A DNA stretch of 64,000 nucleotides from Acidobacteriota bacterium (lineage in GTDB: Bacteria; Acidobacteriota; Terriglobia; Acidiferrales; UBA7541): positions 24,010 to 88,009 of the forward strand of contig QHYI01000111.1 of the NCBI GenBank assembly GCA_003223245.1, given 5' to 3'. The stretch's first letter is position 1, and each line of letters begins with the position of its first letter. Below are positions 18,816-26,934 of this stretch, one piece after another. A program made the translations under genes and the position numbers. The notes beneath the pieces are model-generated. The model was not told the DNA's origin and searched no databases. It saw nothing but the letters and a program-made list of their open reading frames with translations.

Positions 18816-19358
18816 ATGGAGGTGGATTCTCTCGTGCCAAAGACAATGAACAAGCAACGAGGCTTCTCCCTTATAGAATTGCTGATCGTCGTGGCGATCA
18901 TTCTGATCATCGCTGCCATCGCCATTCCCAATTTACTGCGCGCGAGAATCTCGGCAAACGAGTCTTCTGCAGTCTCCTCTCTCCGAACCATCAATACCGC
19001 GGAGGTCACCTATTCCTCGAGTTGGGGCCTCGGTTACGCGGCCACGGTGGACAATTTGGGCGGAGCGGACCCCTGCGCGCCTGCGACTGCGGCAGCGGCA
19101 TGCATCATCGATCCAGCGCTGAGTGTGGCTCCTTACACCAAGAGCGGCTATTCGTTCGTGGCCAAGGGAAATATCGCGGTGGCCGGTGTCAACAACGCAT
19201 TTGAGTCCAACGCCACGCCGACCGTTGTGGACGTGACCGGCAAACGCGCTTTCTGCTCGGATCAGACGGGCGTGCTTCGCGCAAACACGACGGGCGTGCC
19301 GATAGGAACGGCTGCCGGGGCCTGCGCTGCCGTCATAACGCAGATCGTGGGCAACTAG
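18816..19358 (+). CDS. Type IV pilin, divergent third copy
   Basis: This third prepilin shares the N-terminal helix (G|FSLIELLIVVAIILIIAA, Glu5 present) but its globular domain is clearly diverged from copies 1 and 2, for example PCAPATAAAACIIDPALS. I prefer the ATG at 18816 because TGAGGA lies five bases upstream. That gives a 16-residue leader. The ATG at 18846 would give the usual short leader MNKQRG but has no ribosome site. It ends in QIVGN, like the GPVGN of its neighbours. It may be a minor or alternative pilin. Confidence 0.85.
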   Translation: MEVDSLVPKTMNKQRGFSLIELLIVVAIILIIAAIAIPNLLRARISANESSAVSSLRTINTAEVTYSSSWGLGYAATVDNLGGADPCAPATAAAACIIDPALSVAPYTKSGYSFVAKGNIAVAGVNNAFESNATPTVVDVTGKRAFCSDQTGVLRANTTGVPIGTAAGACAAVITQIVGN

Positions 19359-19403
19359 CCCTGTCCTCCAAGCACCTGGCCGCCCGTCACGGTAGCCCAA
19401 GTG

Positions 19404-20225
19404 ATGGTGTGCCCGCCTCGGTCGCGGAACACGGCCCTTGTTATACTGCTATGGTTGCGGGCACACCTCCAATTCGCCATTTGCGGCATCCTGGTGCCCT
19501 CTTCTTGGCTGGTTTTGTTGGACCGGAACACGGTCCCGGCGCCGCCAGCCAGCTCCTCCAAGGTTGACGTTCAGGCGGTCGTCGGCCGCCTGGAGGCGAG
19601 GTACCGGAGTGCCGCTCGCCTCGAGGCTACCTTTCTCGAGCGCTATACCGAGAACGGTAGGTTGACCAGATTGGAGGCTGGCAAGGTCTACTTTGAGCGC
19701 CCCGGCAAGATGCGCTGGGACTACGAAACGCCGGAAAAGAACACCTTCCTGGTTGATGGGAAAAATGCCTGGTTTTATGTTCCTGCAGACCACACGGTAA
19801 CTCGCGTCCCAGCAAAGAAAAGCACCGACTGGCGTACGCCGCTAGCTTTACTGGCGGGGGGAGTGAAGCTTTCACGGATTTGTAATAAAATAGAGTACGC
19901 GGAAGATCAGGCTCCGAAATATTCTACGGATGTCATGCTCTACTGTGAGCTGCGTGGTGCGTCTAAGTCTATGGAAGGAGGGGATTCCGGGAAGAGAGCT
20001 TCGGCTGAGGCGTCGGACAAAGTTTATTTGGAAGTGGTCGAAAGTTCCGGAGAACTGGTCCGCGTTTTGGTGAACGATCCTGGCGGCATAGCGATTGAGT
20101 TCCGTTTCGCTGATTGGCAACTGAATCCACAACTTGACGATTCGCTTTTTCGCTTCCAGGTTCCTCCAGGTGTTGCCATCGTGAATGGGGAACTGGCGGC
20201 AGCCCAGAAATTGGCAAGTCCATAA
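19404..20225 (+). CDS. LolA-like outer-membrane lipoprotein carrier protein
   Basis: LolA-type proteins carry lipoproteins across the periplasm. An N-terminal hydrophobic stretch (ALVILLWLRAHLQFAICGILV) is followed by a LolA-like half-barrel: RSAARLEATFLERYTENGRL, GKVYFERPGKMRWDYETPEKNTFLVDGKNAWFYVP. These match the family blocks for filtering strands and the Trp-Asp-Tyr motif. The C-terminal part (LVNDPGGIAIEFRFADWQLNPQLDDSLFRFQVPPGV) is also typical. An insert of charged residues lies near 190-205. It sits between pilins and the second motor set; a role in placing pilus lipoproteins is only a guess. Confidence 0.75.
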   Translation: MVCPPRSRNTALVILLWLRAHLQFAICGILVPSSWLVLLDRNTVPAPPASSSKVDVQAVVGRLEARYRSAARLEATFLERYTENGRLTRLEAGKVYFERPGKMRWDYETPEKNTFLVDGKNAWFYVPADHTVTRVPAKKSTDWRTPLALLAGGVKLSRICNKIEYAEDQAPKYSTDVMLYCELRGASKSMEGGDSGKRASAEASDKVYLEVVESSGELVRVLVNDPGGIAIEFRFADWQLNPQLDDSLFRFQVPPGVAIVNGELAAAQKLASP

Positions 20226-20316
20226 ACTCCCCCGTAGGAACGGCTCCCTTTCCAGCCAGGAACCAATCCCCAGGACCCCCTACGCATATCAAGTAGATGA
20301 GGTAAACTGAAAGCCC

Positions 20317-21528
20317 ATGGGTGAATTTGTCTGTCGCGTGGCGGATGCGGACGGGCGTGTGTTTTCTCACGTCGAGGCTGCGAGCACATTGGAGGAGGCC
20401 CGCCAGAGGCTGGCGGATCGAGGTCTGTTTGTCTACTCCGTCGAAAAGCGGGGCGGGCAGCTCGCTAGCTTGATTCGCCGTAGGACCGGCCGGCAAATAG
20501 GCGGTTCCGATTTTCTAATCCTAAATCAGCAGTTTAATACGCTGATCAAAGCGGGTCTGCCCATTTTGCGGGCCCTAGATCTTTTGGCCACACGGGCTAG
20601 TTCTACAAGGCTTCGCCCGGTGATTTCGCAGATCCGCGACCAGGTCCGGGAGGGCAAGTCACTCTCCGAAGCGGTTGAGGAAGCCGGTGTGTTTTCCAAA
20701 GTTTATTCCACAGCCATTCTCGCCGGCGAAAAAAGCGGCAATCTGCCGGGCGTATTGGACTATTACATCGCCTATCAGCGCGTAAGCACGGGCGTAAAAA
20801 AGAAAATCGCTGCTAGCCTGGTGTATCCCACGCTGCTGATTACGGTAGCCATCATCATTGTGAGTTATTTGGTTACGGGCGTAGTCCCCAAGTTTGCGCT
20901 TCTTTACCGGGATATGAATGTCGAGCTTCCGACGCCCACGCGCGTCTTGATCGCCTTGACGGTGGACTATCGTTTCGTCTTCTTGGGATTCGTCGGCTTG
21001 ATGGCTTTGGCCGCGGTGGGAGTCTTTCTGTGGTCTCGCACCGAAGAAGGGGGAGCCGCTTTCGACCGCTTCAAGTTTCGCCTGCCTGCGATCGGGGAAA
21101 CTCTGCTGAAGTTTCAGGTCGCACAGTTTTCGCGCACGCTGGCAACTCTTTTGACCGGTGGCACGCCCCTGGTGGCAGGGCTGCAAACCGCCACCGAGGC
21201 CATTGGCAGTAAGCTACTGCGATCAACGGTGGCTCAAGCCACGCAAATGGTCCGCGAAGGGGAATCGCTCCACGCGGCGCTTGCCTCCAAGGGCGTCATG
21301 CCGAGGATGGCCGTGGATATGATTGAAGTCGGCGAATCGAGCGGCGCGATTTCCCCGATGCTGAATAGCGTGGCTGAGTTTTACGAGGAAGAAGTGAATT
21401 TGCGCCTCGCTACGATGGTGGCAGTGATCGAACCGCTCTTGCTTGTCATTATGGGCTTATTTGTTGCCTTTATTCTGATTTCACTCTATTTGCCGATTTT
21501 CTCATTCTCGGTCAACGGAGCAAAGTAG
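20317..21528 (+). CDS. Type II secretion/pilus platform protein, GspF/PilC family
   Basis: This is a second platform protein, clearly diverged from the PilC at 12559. It has two T2SSF domains, starting near LNQQFNTLIKAGLPILRAL and FSRTLATLLTGGTPLVAGL, and three transmembrane segments near 170-195, 220-245 and 375-400. The N-terminal region (ARVADADGRVFSHVEAASTLEEARQRLADRG-like) is the usual GspF entry fold. The next gene, a GspE-like ATPase, begins six bases after the stop. Gene order predicts that the pair serves the PilMNOP set that follows. Confidence 0.88.
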   Translation: MGEFVCRVADADGRVFSHVEAASTLEEARQRLADRGLFVYSVEKRGGQLASLIRRRTGRQIGGSDFLILNQQFNTLIKAGLPILRALDLLATRASSTRLRPVISQIRDQVREGKSLSEAVEEAGVFSKVYSTAILAGEKSGNLPGVLDYYIAYQRVSTGVKKKIAASLVYPTLLITVAIIIVSYLVTGVVPKFALLYRDMNVELPTPTRVLIALTVDYRFVFLGFVGLMALAAVGVFLWSRTEEGGAAFDRFKFRLPAIGETLLKFQVAQFSRTLATLLTGGTPLVAGLQTATEAIGSKLLRSTVAQATQMVREGESLHAALASKGVMPRMAVDMIEVGESSGAISPMLNSVAEFYEEEVNLRLATMVAVIEPLLLVIMGLFVAFILISLYLPIFSFSVNGAK

Positions 21529-21533
21529 GAGTT

Positions 21534-23171
21534 ATGGCTACCATAGAACATCTTCCTCCAGCGCCGGGCGCCCCCGGCGGCGATGAGGGGCAGGAGCGCG
21601 AGTTTGCCCGCAAGCTTGCCGAGAGATACCGGTACGCATTTATCGATCTGCGTGAACAACGCATTAATCCGGAGTTGATTCGCAGCATCTCCGCGGATCT
21701 GATGTTCCGCTACAATTTCGTGCCACTCGAGGCGCATGACAACGTTTTGGCCATTGCCGCTGCGGATCCCGGCTTGGTCCAAAGCAGCGACGAGTTGCCG
21801 CTGTTGCTAGGAAAGAAGCTGCTGATTCGTGTCGCGACCGCGCGCCAGATTGCCGATGTATTGAAGCGTACCGAACAATCGCAGCGCGTCCTCGAGCAAG
21901 CCACCGAAGCGTTTGCCCTGCAGGCCTCCAAGGAAGAAGAAGAGAGCGAAGAGACCATTTCCGGGGATCGCCTGACGCGCGATAGCACCGCCAGTCCGGT
22001 GGTGCGCTTGGTTGAGACCATCATTTTCACGGCCCTTGAGAGGCGCGCCAGCGACATTCACATTGAGGCTCGCGACTCAGAAGTTGCCGTGAAGTACCGC
22101 ATTGACGGCGTTCTCCAGCACGCCATGCAGCCTATCGCCAAGGAACACCATTCCTCGGTGCTTTCGCGCATCAAGGTTTTGAGCGAATTGGATATTGCGG
22201 AGCGCCGCATCCCCCAGGATGGCCGCTTCCGCGTGAAGTACAAAGGCCGCTACATCGACTTGCGTGTATCGATCATGCCTGCAAGCCACGGTGAAGATGC
22301 GGTCCTTCGCGTACTAGACAAAGAAACGCTTTCCGAGAAATTTGCGAACTTGACTCTGGACGTCGTTGGTTTTTCTGCCCAAGAACTCTATCGTTTCCGC
22401 CGCTACATTCGCGAGCCTTACGGCATGGTCCTGGTGACCGGCCCCACGGGTTCCGGCAAGACCACGACTCTGTATGCCGCGATCAATGAAATCAAAAGCG
22501 ACGAGGACAAGTTCATCACCATCGAAGACCCCGTCGAATATCAAGTGCGCGGGATCACCCAGATCCCAGTCAATGAGAAGAAGGGTCTCACTTTTGCCCG
22601 CGGTCTGCGATCCATCTTGCGCCACGACCCGGATAAGATCATGGTTGGGGAAATTCGTGACCAGGAAACGGCGCAAATCGCCATACAGTCGGCGCTCACC
22701 GGCCACCTGGTTTTTACTACCGTTCACGCCAACAACGTGACCGATGTAATTGGCCGCTTCGTAAACATGGGCGTTGAGCCGTACAACTTTGTCTCCGCGC
22801 TGAATTGCATCCTGGCGCAACGTCTAGTCCGCATCATCTGCCCCAATTGCAAGCGCCCCAAGAAGTACGCCCCAGAGGAGTTGAAGGAGTTAGGCTTGGA
22901 TCCTGAAGTGTGGGGGAATGTCACTCTGGCCGAAGGCGTTGGATGTTTGGAGTGCTCAGGCACCGGGTATCACGGCCGAACCGCAATTTGCGAGCTGATG
23001 GATCTGACCGACCGCATCCGTGAAATGATTGTGGACCGTCGTCCGACCTCGGAAATCAAAAGGGCTGCGCGGGAAGAAGGAATGGCCACATTGCGCGAGA
23101 GCGGACTTGGCAAGATTCGTGCCGGCATCACAAGCGTCAAAGAAATTAACAAGGTGACTTTCGTTGAGTAG
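21534..23171 (+). CDS. GspE/PulE-like type II secretion/pilus assembly ATPase
   Basis: This is a second extension-type ATPase of 545 residues. It has a shortened N-terminal domain compared with PilB (about 130 residues before the linker). The core holds RASDIHIEARDSEV, Walker A GPTGSGKTTTLY, Walker B IMVGEIRDQETAQI, the His box FTTVHANNVTDV and the zinc module CPNC and CLEC followed by GYHGRTAICE. AGGAG lies close before the ATG. The stop overlaps the start of the PilM-like gene by eight bases, showing one operon. Confidence 0.9.
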   Translation: MATIEHLPPAPGAPGGDEGQEREFARKLAERYRYAFIDLREQRINPELIRSISADLMFRYNFVPLEAHDNVLAIAAADPGLVQSSDELPLLLGKKLLIRVATARQIADVLKRTEQSQRVLEQATEAFALQASKEEEESEETISGDRLTRDSTASPVVRLVETIIFTALERRASDIHIEARDSEVAVKYRIDGVLQHAMQPIAKEHHSSVLSRIKVLSELDIAERRIPQDGRFRVKYKGRYIDLRVSIMPASHGEDAVLRVLDKETLSEKFANLTLDVVGFSAQELYRFRRYIREPYGMVLVTGPTGSGKTTTLYAAINEIKSDEDKFITIEDPVEYQVRGITQIPVNEKKGLTFARGLRSILRHDPDKIMVGEIRDQETAQIAIQSALTGHLVFTTVHANNVTDVIGRFVNMGVEPYNFVSALNCILAQRLVRIICPNCKRPKKYAPEELKELGLDPEVWGNVTLAEGVGCLECSGTGYHGRTAICELMDLTDRIREMIVDRRPTSEIKRAAREEGMATLRESGLGKIRAGITSVKEINKVTFVE

Positions 23172-24141
23172 CGCCACATTTGTCCATCAAGGCATTTACA
23201 AGAGCAGCGTCGCGCGCCGCGTGGCGCGCTGGCTCGATGCCATCCCTCACCCTCCTGTGGCGATGGAAATCGCTTCCGATCGCGTTGCGGTTGCCAGGTG
23301 GGGCCGCTCGGGCTCGCTCGAGGCATTTGCTGTTGAGATGCTGCGGCCGGGAACGGTCATTCCATCCGCCGTAGAAACCAATCTAGCGAATTCGGCGGTG
23401 GCCAAAGCCGCGGTGGCCAAAGCCTGCGAACGGATAGGCACGCGTGCGGAAGATGCGGCCTTGATTCTTCCTGACCCTGTGATTCGCGTCTTTGTTCAGC
23501 ACTTCGAGGACTTTCCAAGGTCCTCGGAAGAAGCGCTTCCGCTACTGCGCTGGAGACTAAAAAAGAGCGTGCCTTTTGAAGCGGATGAAGCCATCATTTC
23601 CTACTTTCGGCAGGCGCCCCGCGAGACGGGCGTAGATATCGTTACTGCCCTGGCGAGGCTCCGCGTTATGCGGGAATACGAGTCCTTGGCGGAAGGAGTT
23701 GGGCTAGAACCAGGCGTGGTCCTGAGCTCATCACTGGCGGCTATTTCCTTGCTGGATGGCGAAAAGCCTATTTTGTTCGCCCGTATCTCGGGTTCATCCC
23801 TGACGACGGCCATTGTGCGGTCGGGCTTGCTTTGCGGTTACCGCTGCACCGAGCTTCCCACCGCCGGGGTGAGCCTTACGCCCCAGATGCTGTTGGAAGA
23901 GATTTTTCCTGTGGCAGCCTACTATCAAGATACGTGGCAGGAAGGGATTTCTGCGGTCCGCATCGCCGGATTGGGCGTCCGCCTGGGCGAGTTTTCTGCT
24001 CCGCTGGAGCAGGAATTCCAATGCAGGGTAAGTTCCTTGCTGACTTCGGCGCAGTCGGAGGGACGCATCAAAGAGGATGCGCGCCAGCTGGCCGACCGCG
24101 ACTTGGATGGGCTGGTGGGTTGGATGTTGCATCGAAGCTGA
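23164..24141 (+). CDS. pilM: PilM-like actin-fold pilus assembly protein
   Basis: PilM is a cytoplasmic FtsA-like ATP-binding protein that links the PilN tail to the motor. The TTG start lies inside the end of the GspE-like gene. Family blocks visible are PVAMEIASDRVAVARW (about 30), ALILPDPVIRVFVQHFEDFP (about 98), LRWRLKKSVPFEADEAIISY and a later SSSLAAISLL segment. Sequence similarity to classic PilM is modest, and the conserved glycine-rich phosphate loops are weak. Assignment rests on these blocks and the following pilN, pilO and pilP genes. Confidence 0.75.
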   Translation: MSSATFVHQGIYKSSVARRVARWLDAIPHPPVAMEIASDRVAVARWGRSGSLEAFAVEMLRPGTVIPSAVETNLANSAVAKAAVAKACERIGTRAEDAALILPDPVIRVFVQHFEDFPRSSEEALPLLRWRLKKSVPFEADEAIISYFRQAPRETGVDIVTALARLRVMREYESLAEGVGLEPGVVLSSSLAAISLLDGEKPILFARISGSSLTTAIVRSGLLCGYRCTELPTAGVSLTPQMLLEEIFPVAAYYQDTWQEGISAVRIAGLGVRLGEFSAPLEQEFQCRVSSLLTSAQSEGRIKEDARQLADRDLDGLVGWMLHRS

Positions 24142-24174
24142 GTAGGGTTGGGTGGGATTGAGGAGCGCGAAGGA

Positions 24175-24747
24175 ATGAGAGTCCGGCTGAACCTGGCGAC
24201 CAAACCCATGGAGTCCCACCGGCGTTTTCTCGTAGGAGCCGGCTTCACGGCATTTGTCGCTGCCGTCGTCTTTATCGCGTTGGGATGGCACGTTTACGCC
24301 GTCCGTGAGGCCGCGGCCGAAGTGCGCGCGAGGACGGAAAAGATACGCGAGGAGTATGCCCGGTACGAGGAGCAACGCAACGATTTGAAGCGTTTTTTCG
24401 ATCAGAGAGACATTAAGGGCCTTGACGAGCGCGCCGCTTTCATTAACGGCGTTATTGCCGTGCGCAGCTTTAACTGGACGCAGATGTTTATGGATCTGGA
24501 GCACATTCTGCCAGGGGGCGTACGGATTATCAGTATCGAGCCCAAGCAAGTCTCCGGGCACGTGGAACTGAACCTGACGTTTGGCGCTGCCGATGACGAG
24601 GTCAAGCTGAAGTTCTTGCGGGCTCTGGAAACCTCAAAGAAATTCTCCGAGGTACAGGTTCATAGCGATGATCAGTCTGCTCAGACAAGCGGTCCCAGCA
24701 CCGACAAAAGAATCGTTCACTTATCCACCTTTTATTCGGGAGCCTGA
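24175..24747 (+). CDS. pilN: PilN-like inner-membrane alignment-complex protein
   Basis: PilN is a bitopic inner-membrane protein whose short cytoplasmic tail binds PilM. The ATG chosen starts MRVRLNLATKPMESHRR, where RLNLATKP matches the PilN tail motif (INLLP-type). One transmembrane helix (FLVGAGFTAFVAAVVFIALGW) is followed by a coiled-coil (about 45-85) and a small ferredoxin-like domain with SFNWTQMFMDLEHILPGGVRI. A GTG 27 bases upstream is possible but less likely. The stop overlaps the next ATG (TGATG). Confidence 0.82.
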   Translation: MRVRLNLATKPMESHRRFLVGAGFTAFVAAVVFIALGWHVYAVREAAAEVRARTEKIREEYARYEEQRNDLKRFFDQRDIKGLDERAAFINGVIAVRSFNWTQMFMDLEHILPGGVRIISIEPKQVSGHVELNLTFGAADDEVKLKFLRALETSKKFSEVQVHSDDQSAQTSGPSTDKRIVHLSTFYSGA

Positions 24748-25307
24748 TGTCACGCAATTTCAAAACGCGCAAACAGGTTATTTTGGGCGCCGTGTTTTGC
24801 CTGGTGGCCGCCGATTTGGCGCTAGCTGCTTATAGCTGGCAGTTGGCTTCCCAACCATGGACCAAGGAACAGCAACTCTCCAGGGAGGAAAAACAGCTGA
24901 AGATGCTCGAGGCGCCCATCACAAGGGCGCAGAAGATCCGGGAAGAGATGCCGGACACCAAGCGGGAATGCGAGAAATTCGAAGACCTGCTGCTGCCGGC
25001 TAGTTCCGGGTATTCCTCGGTCACCTCCGAACTTGGCGAGATTGCCAGGAAAAGCGGGGTCAGCCTGGAAGGCACTAGCTTCAAACCGACCGCGATACCT
25101 GATCGTGGACTAACGGAAGTGTCCATGGAGTCGAGGATTGAGGGGGACTACAAAAACGTAATTCTCTTCTTGAACGGTCTTCAGCGTTCCGCCAATATTT
25201 ATGAGGTAGAGTCCTTGAGGCTGGCTCCCCAAAAGGAGAACAAAGGACCTGCCAACGTCATAAAGGTGGCATTAAACCTTAAAACCTATTTTCGGACGTC
25301 GGCGTGA
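24747..25307 (+). CDS. pilO: PilO-like inner-membrane alignment-complex protein
   Basis: PilO pairs with PilN in the periplasm. The protein has a short tail (MSRNFKTRKQ), one transmembrane helix (VILGAVFCLVAADLALAAYSW), a coiled coil (about 35-75) and a C-terminal domain containing SSVTSELGEIARKSGVSLEGTSF and a DYKNVILFLNGLQRS block typical of PilO. It is 186 residues long, close to the family size. Overlaps on both sides (TGATG and GTGA) show translational coupling within pilMNOP. Confidence 0.82.
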   Translation: MSRNFKTRKQVILGAVFCLVAADLALAAYSWQLASQPWTKEQQLSREEKQLKMLEAPITRAQKIREEMPDTKRECEKFEDLLLPASSGYSSVTSELGEIARKSGVSLEGTSFKPTAIPDRGLTEVSMESRIEGDYKNVILFLNGLQRSANIYEVESLRLAPQKENKGPANVIKVALNLKTYFRTSA

Positions 25308-25852
25308 AGCAAAAGCGACAAATCGGCATTCTCCTCGCATTGATGCTCGTTGCGGGAGTCGTGTGGCTAGGGAATTTTCGCGGCAGACCAGTTGTCGCAG
25401 ACACGCCCCCCAATTTCAAGGACGACCCGCTCATCGATGTGGATAATCCCCAGATTCGAATGGATGAGATCGCACGCGCTCGCAAGACGGAGTACAAGAG
25501 TTCGGGGCGGAATCCGTTCAGCCCGATCCCGGCGCCCGCGGCGCACCCGCATCTGGACATCAAGCATGAGAACCCCGGTCCCCAGCAGCCCCCTCCTCCC
25601 CCTCCGCCGCCCCCACTGACTTTGGGTAACCTGAAATTCTATGGCTTTGGGACCGTGCCCAATGGGTCCTCGCGAGTCGCTTTTCTCACTGACTGTAACG
25701 AAGTGTATGTCGAGGCCGAAGGGGAAGTCCTGTTGAAGCGCTTCCGCATTCTCAGAATTGGCAACGCAAGTCTCGAATTTGAAGAAGTTTCCACCGGGCG
25801 TGTTGGCACGGCACCTCTCGTGGAGGAACAGGCGTGTGGAGGGGTACAGTGA
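25304..25852 (+). CDS. pilP: PilP-like pilus assembly protein
   Basis: PilP normally joins the inner alignment complex to the PilQ secretin. This 182-residue protein starts at a GTG overlapping the pilO stop. It has an N-terminal signal anchor (IGILLALMLVAGVVWLGNF), without an obvious lipobox Cys, then a disordered linker, the SSGRNPFSPI motif typical of PilP, and a polyproline run (nine Pro near residue 95). A small beta domain (LGNLKFYGFG to RFRILRIGNASLEFEEV) matches the PilP fold. No secretin gene follows. Confidence 0.78.
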   Translation: MKQKRQIGILLALMLVAGVVWLGNFRGRPVVADTPPNFKDDPLIDVDNPQIRMDEIARARKTEYKSSGRNPFSPIPAPAAHPHLDIKHENPGPQQPPPPPPPPPLTLGNLKFYGFGTVPNGSSRVAFLTDCNEVYVEAEGEVLLKRFRILRIGNASLEFEEVSTGRVGTAPLVEEQACGGVQ

Positions 25853-26808
25853 TGATCGCTCGGCGCCAGCCAAGTTCAAAAGCAGGAAAGCGCGGTCAGC
25901 AGGGATATGCGTTATTGCTGGTGATTTTTATGGCCACGCTGCTGCTCATCCTGGCCACGAAAGCGGCGCCAGACATTAAGACAGAGGGCCAGCGCGAAAA
26001 GGAAAAGGAAATGATTTGGCGCGGCCGGCAGTATGCGCGGGCCATAAAGCTGTATTACCGCAAAATGGGACGTTTCCCCACCAGCCTGGATGACCTCACC
26101 AAACCAAAAATCGGCTCTTTGCGTTTCCTGCGCCAGGCGTACAAAGATCCGATGAACACGCAAGATGGTTCGTGGAGATTGCTCTACGTCGGCCCGTCAG
26201 GGCAGCTGATAGGCAGCTTGAAGCCCCACCCGGCGACTGTTCGATTTGGGCAGGTTCCAGCGGGAATGGGCACGCCGGTGGCGGGCATGGCAGCGCCCGG
26301 GGCCCCAAACAGCGGCTTTGGATCCGTACTCGGGCAGGCTATGGGACAAGTGGGCGGCCTCAATCCACAGGGACCAGGGTCACAGTCGGCCAGTTCCTCG
26401 AGCCCTGGGACCACTTCAACCAATGGTCCGGCGGCAACCGGAAATCCTGTGTCCGCAGACCAGGGGACAGGAGCGGCAACAGGAACAGCGGAGGGGACGG
26501 ACGCCGATGCACCGATTCCTACTGACGACACTTCCCCCATTATTGGGGGAAACATTATTGGGGTTGGAAGCAAGGTCGACAAGAAATCGGTAATAGTTTA
26601 CGATCACGCGAAAAACTACCGGCTCTTCGAGTTTATCTGGGACCCATCAAAAGACACATTCGGCATAGGCCAACCCGGCATGCAAACGGGAACGGGGCTA
26701 GGGCAGCCGATTGGACAGCCAATCGGCCAGCCAGCAGGGCAGAGTCCATCCAATCCGCAGAATCCTCAGAATCCGCCGCAACCTCAACAGAATCCGCAGC
26801 AACAGTAG
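25852..26808 (+). CDS. GspG-like pseudopilin/pilus-associated protein with low-complexity tail
   Basis: The start is the ATG overlapping the pilP stop (TGATG) with GGAGGGG upstream. A prepilin-like N-terminus (QQG|YALLLVIFMATLLLILATK) lacks the usual Glu5. It is followed by YARAIKLYYRKMGRFPTSLDDL, the GspG-type block in which a helix leads to a Pro-containing loop. After about residue 130 the protein turns into a Gly/Pro/Ser/Thr-rich linker, a short conserved island (KSVIVYDHAKNYRLFEFIWDPSK, shortened here in meaning to a YDHAKNYRLFEF core), and a tail of GQPIGQP repeats and Pro-Gln runs. The tail function is unknown. Confidence 0.7.
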   Translation: MIARRQPSSKAGKRGQQGYALLLVIFMATLLLILATKAAPDIKTEGQREKEKEMIWRGRQYARAIKLYYRKMGRFPTSLDDLTKPKIGSLRFLRQAYKDPMNTQDGSWRLLYVGPSGQLIGSLKPHPATVRFGQVPAGMGTPVAGMAAPGAPNSGFGSVLGQAMGQVGGLNPQGPGSQSASSSSPGTTSTNGPAATGNPVSADQGTGAATGTAEGTDADAPIPTDDTSPIIGGNIIGVGSKVDKKSVIVYDHAKNYRLFEFIWDPSKDTFGIGQPGMQTGTGLGQPIGQPIGQPAGQSPSNPQNPQNPPQPQQNPQQQ

Positions 26809-26934
26809 CCGGCATCACGAATCGGAACCCTAGCTTCAGGCTTGAGGTTTTGCTTGGCGCAAATGAAATAAAGACTGCCCCTCGTCACATTTGCAGAACT
26901 TCCGTAGAATCATGTTGCTCGAGCAAAGGACGTC

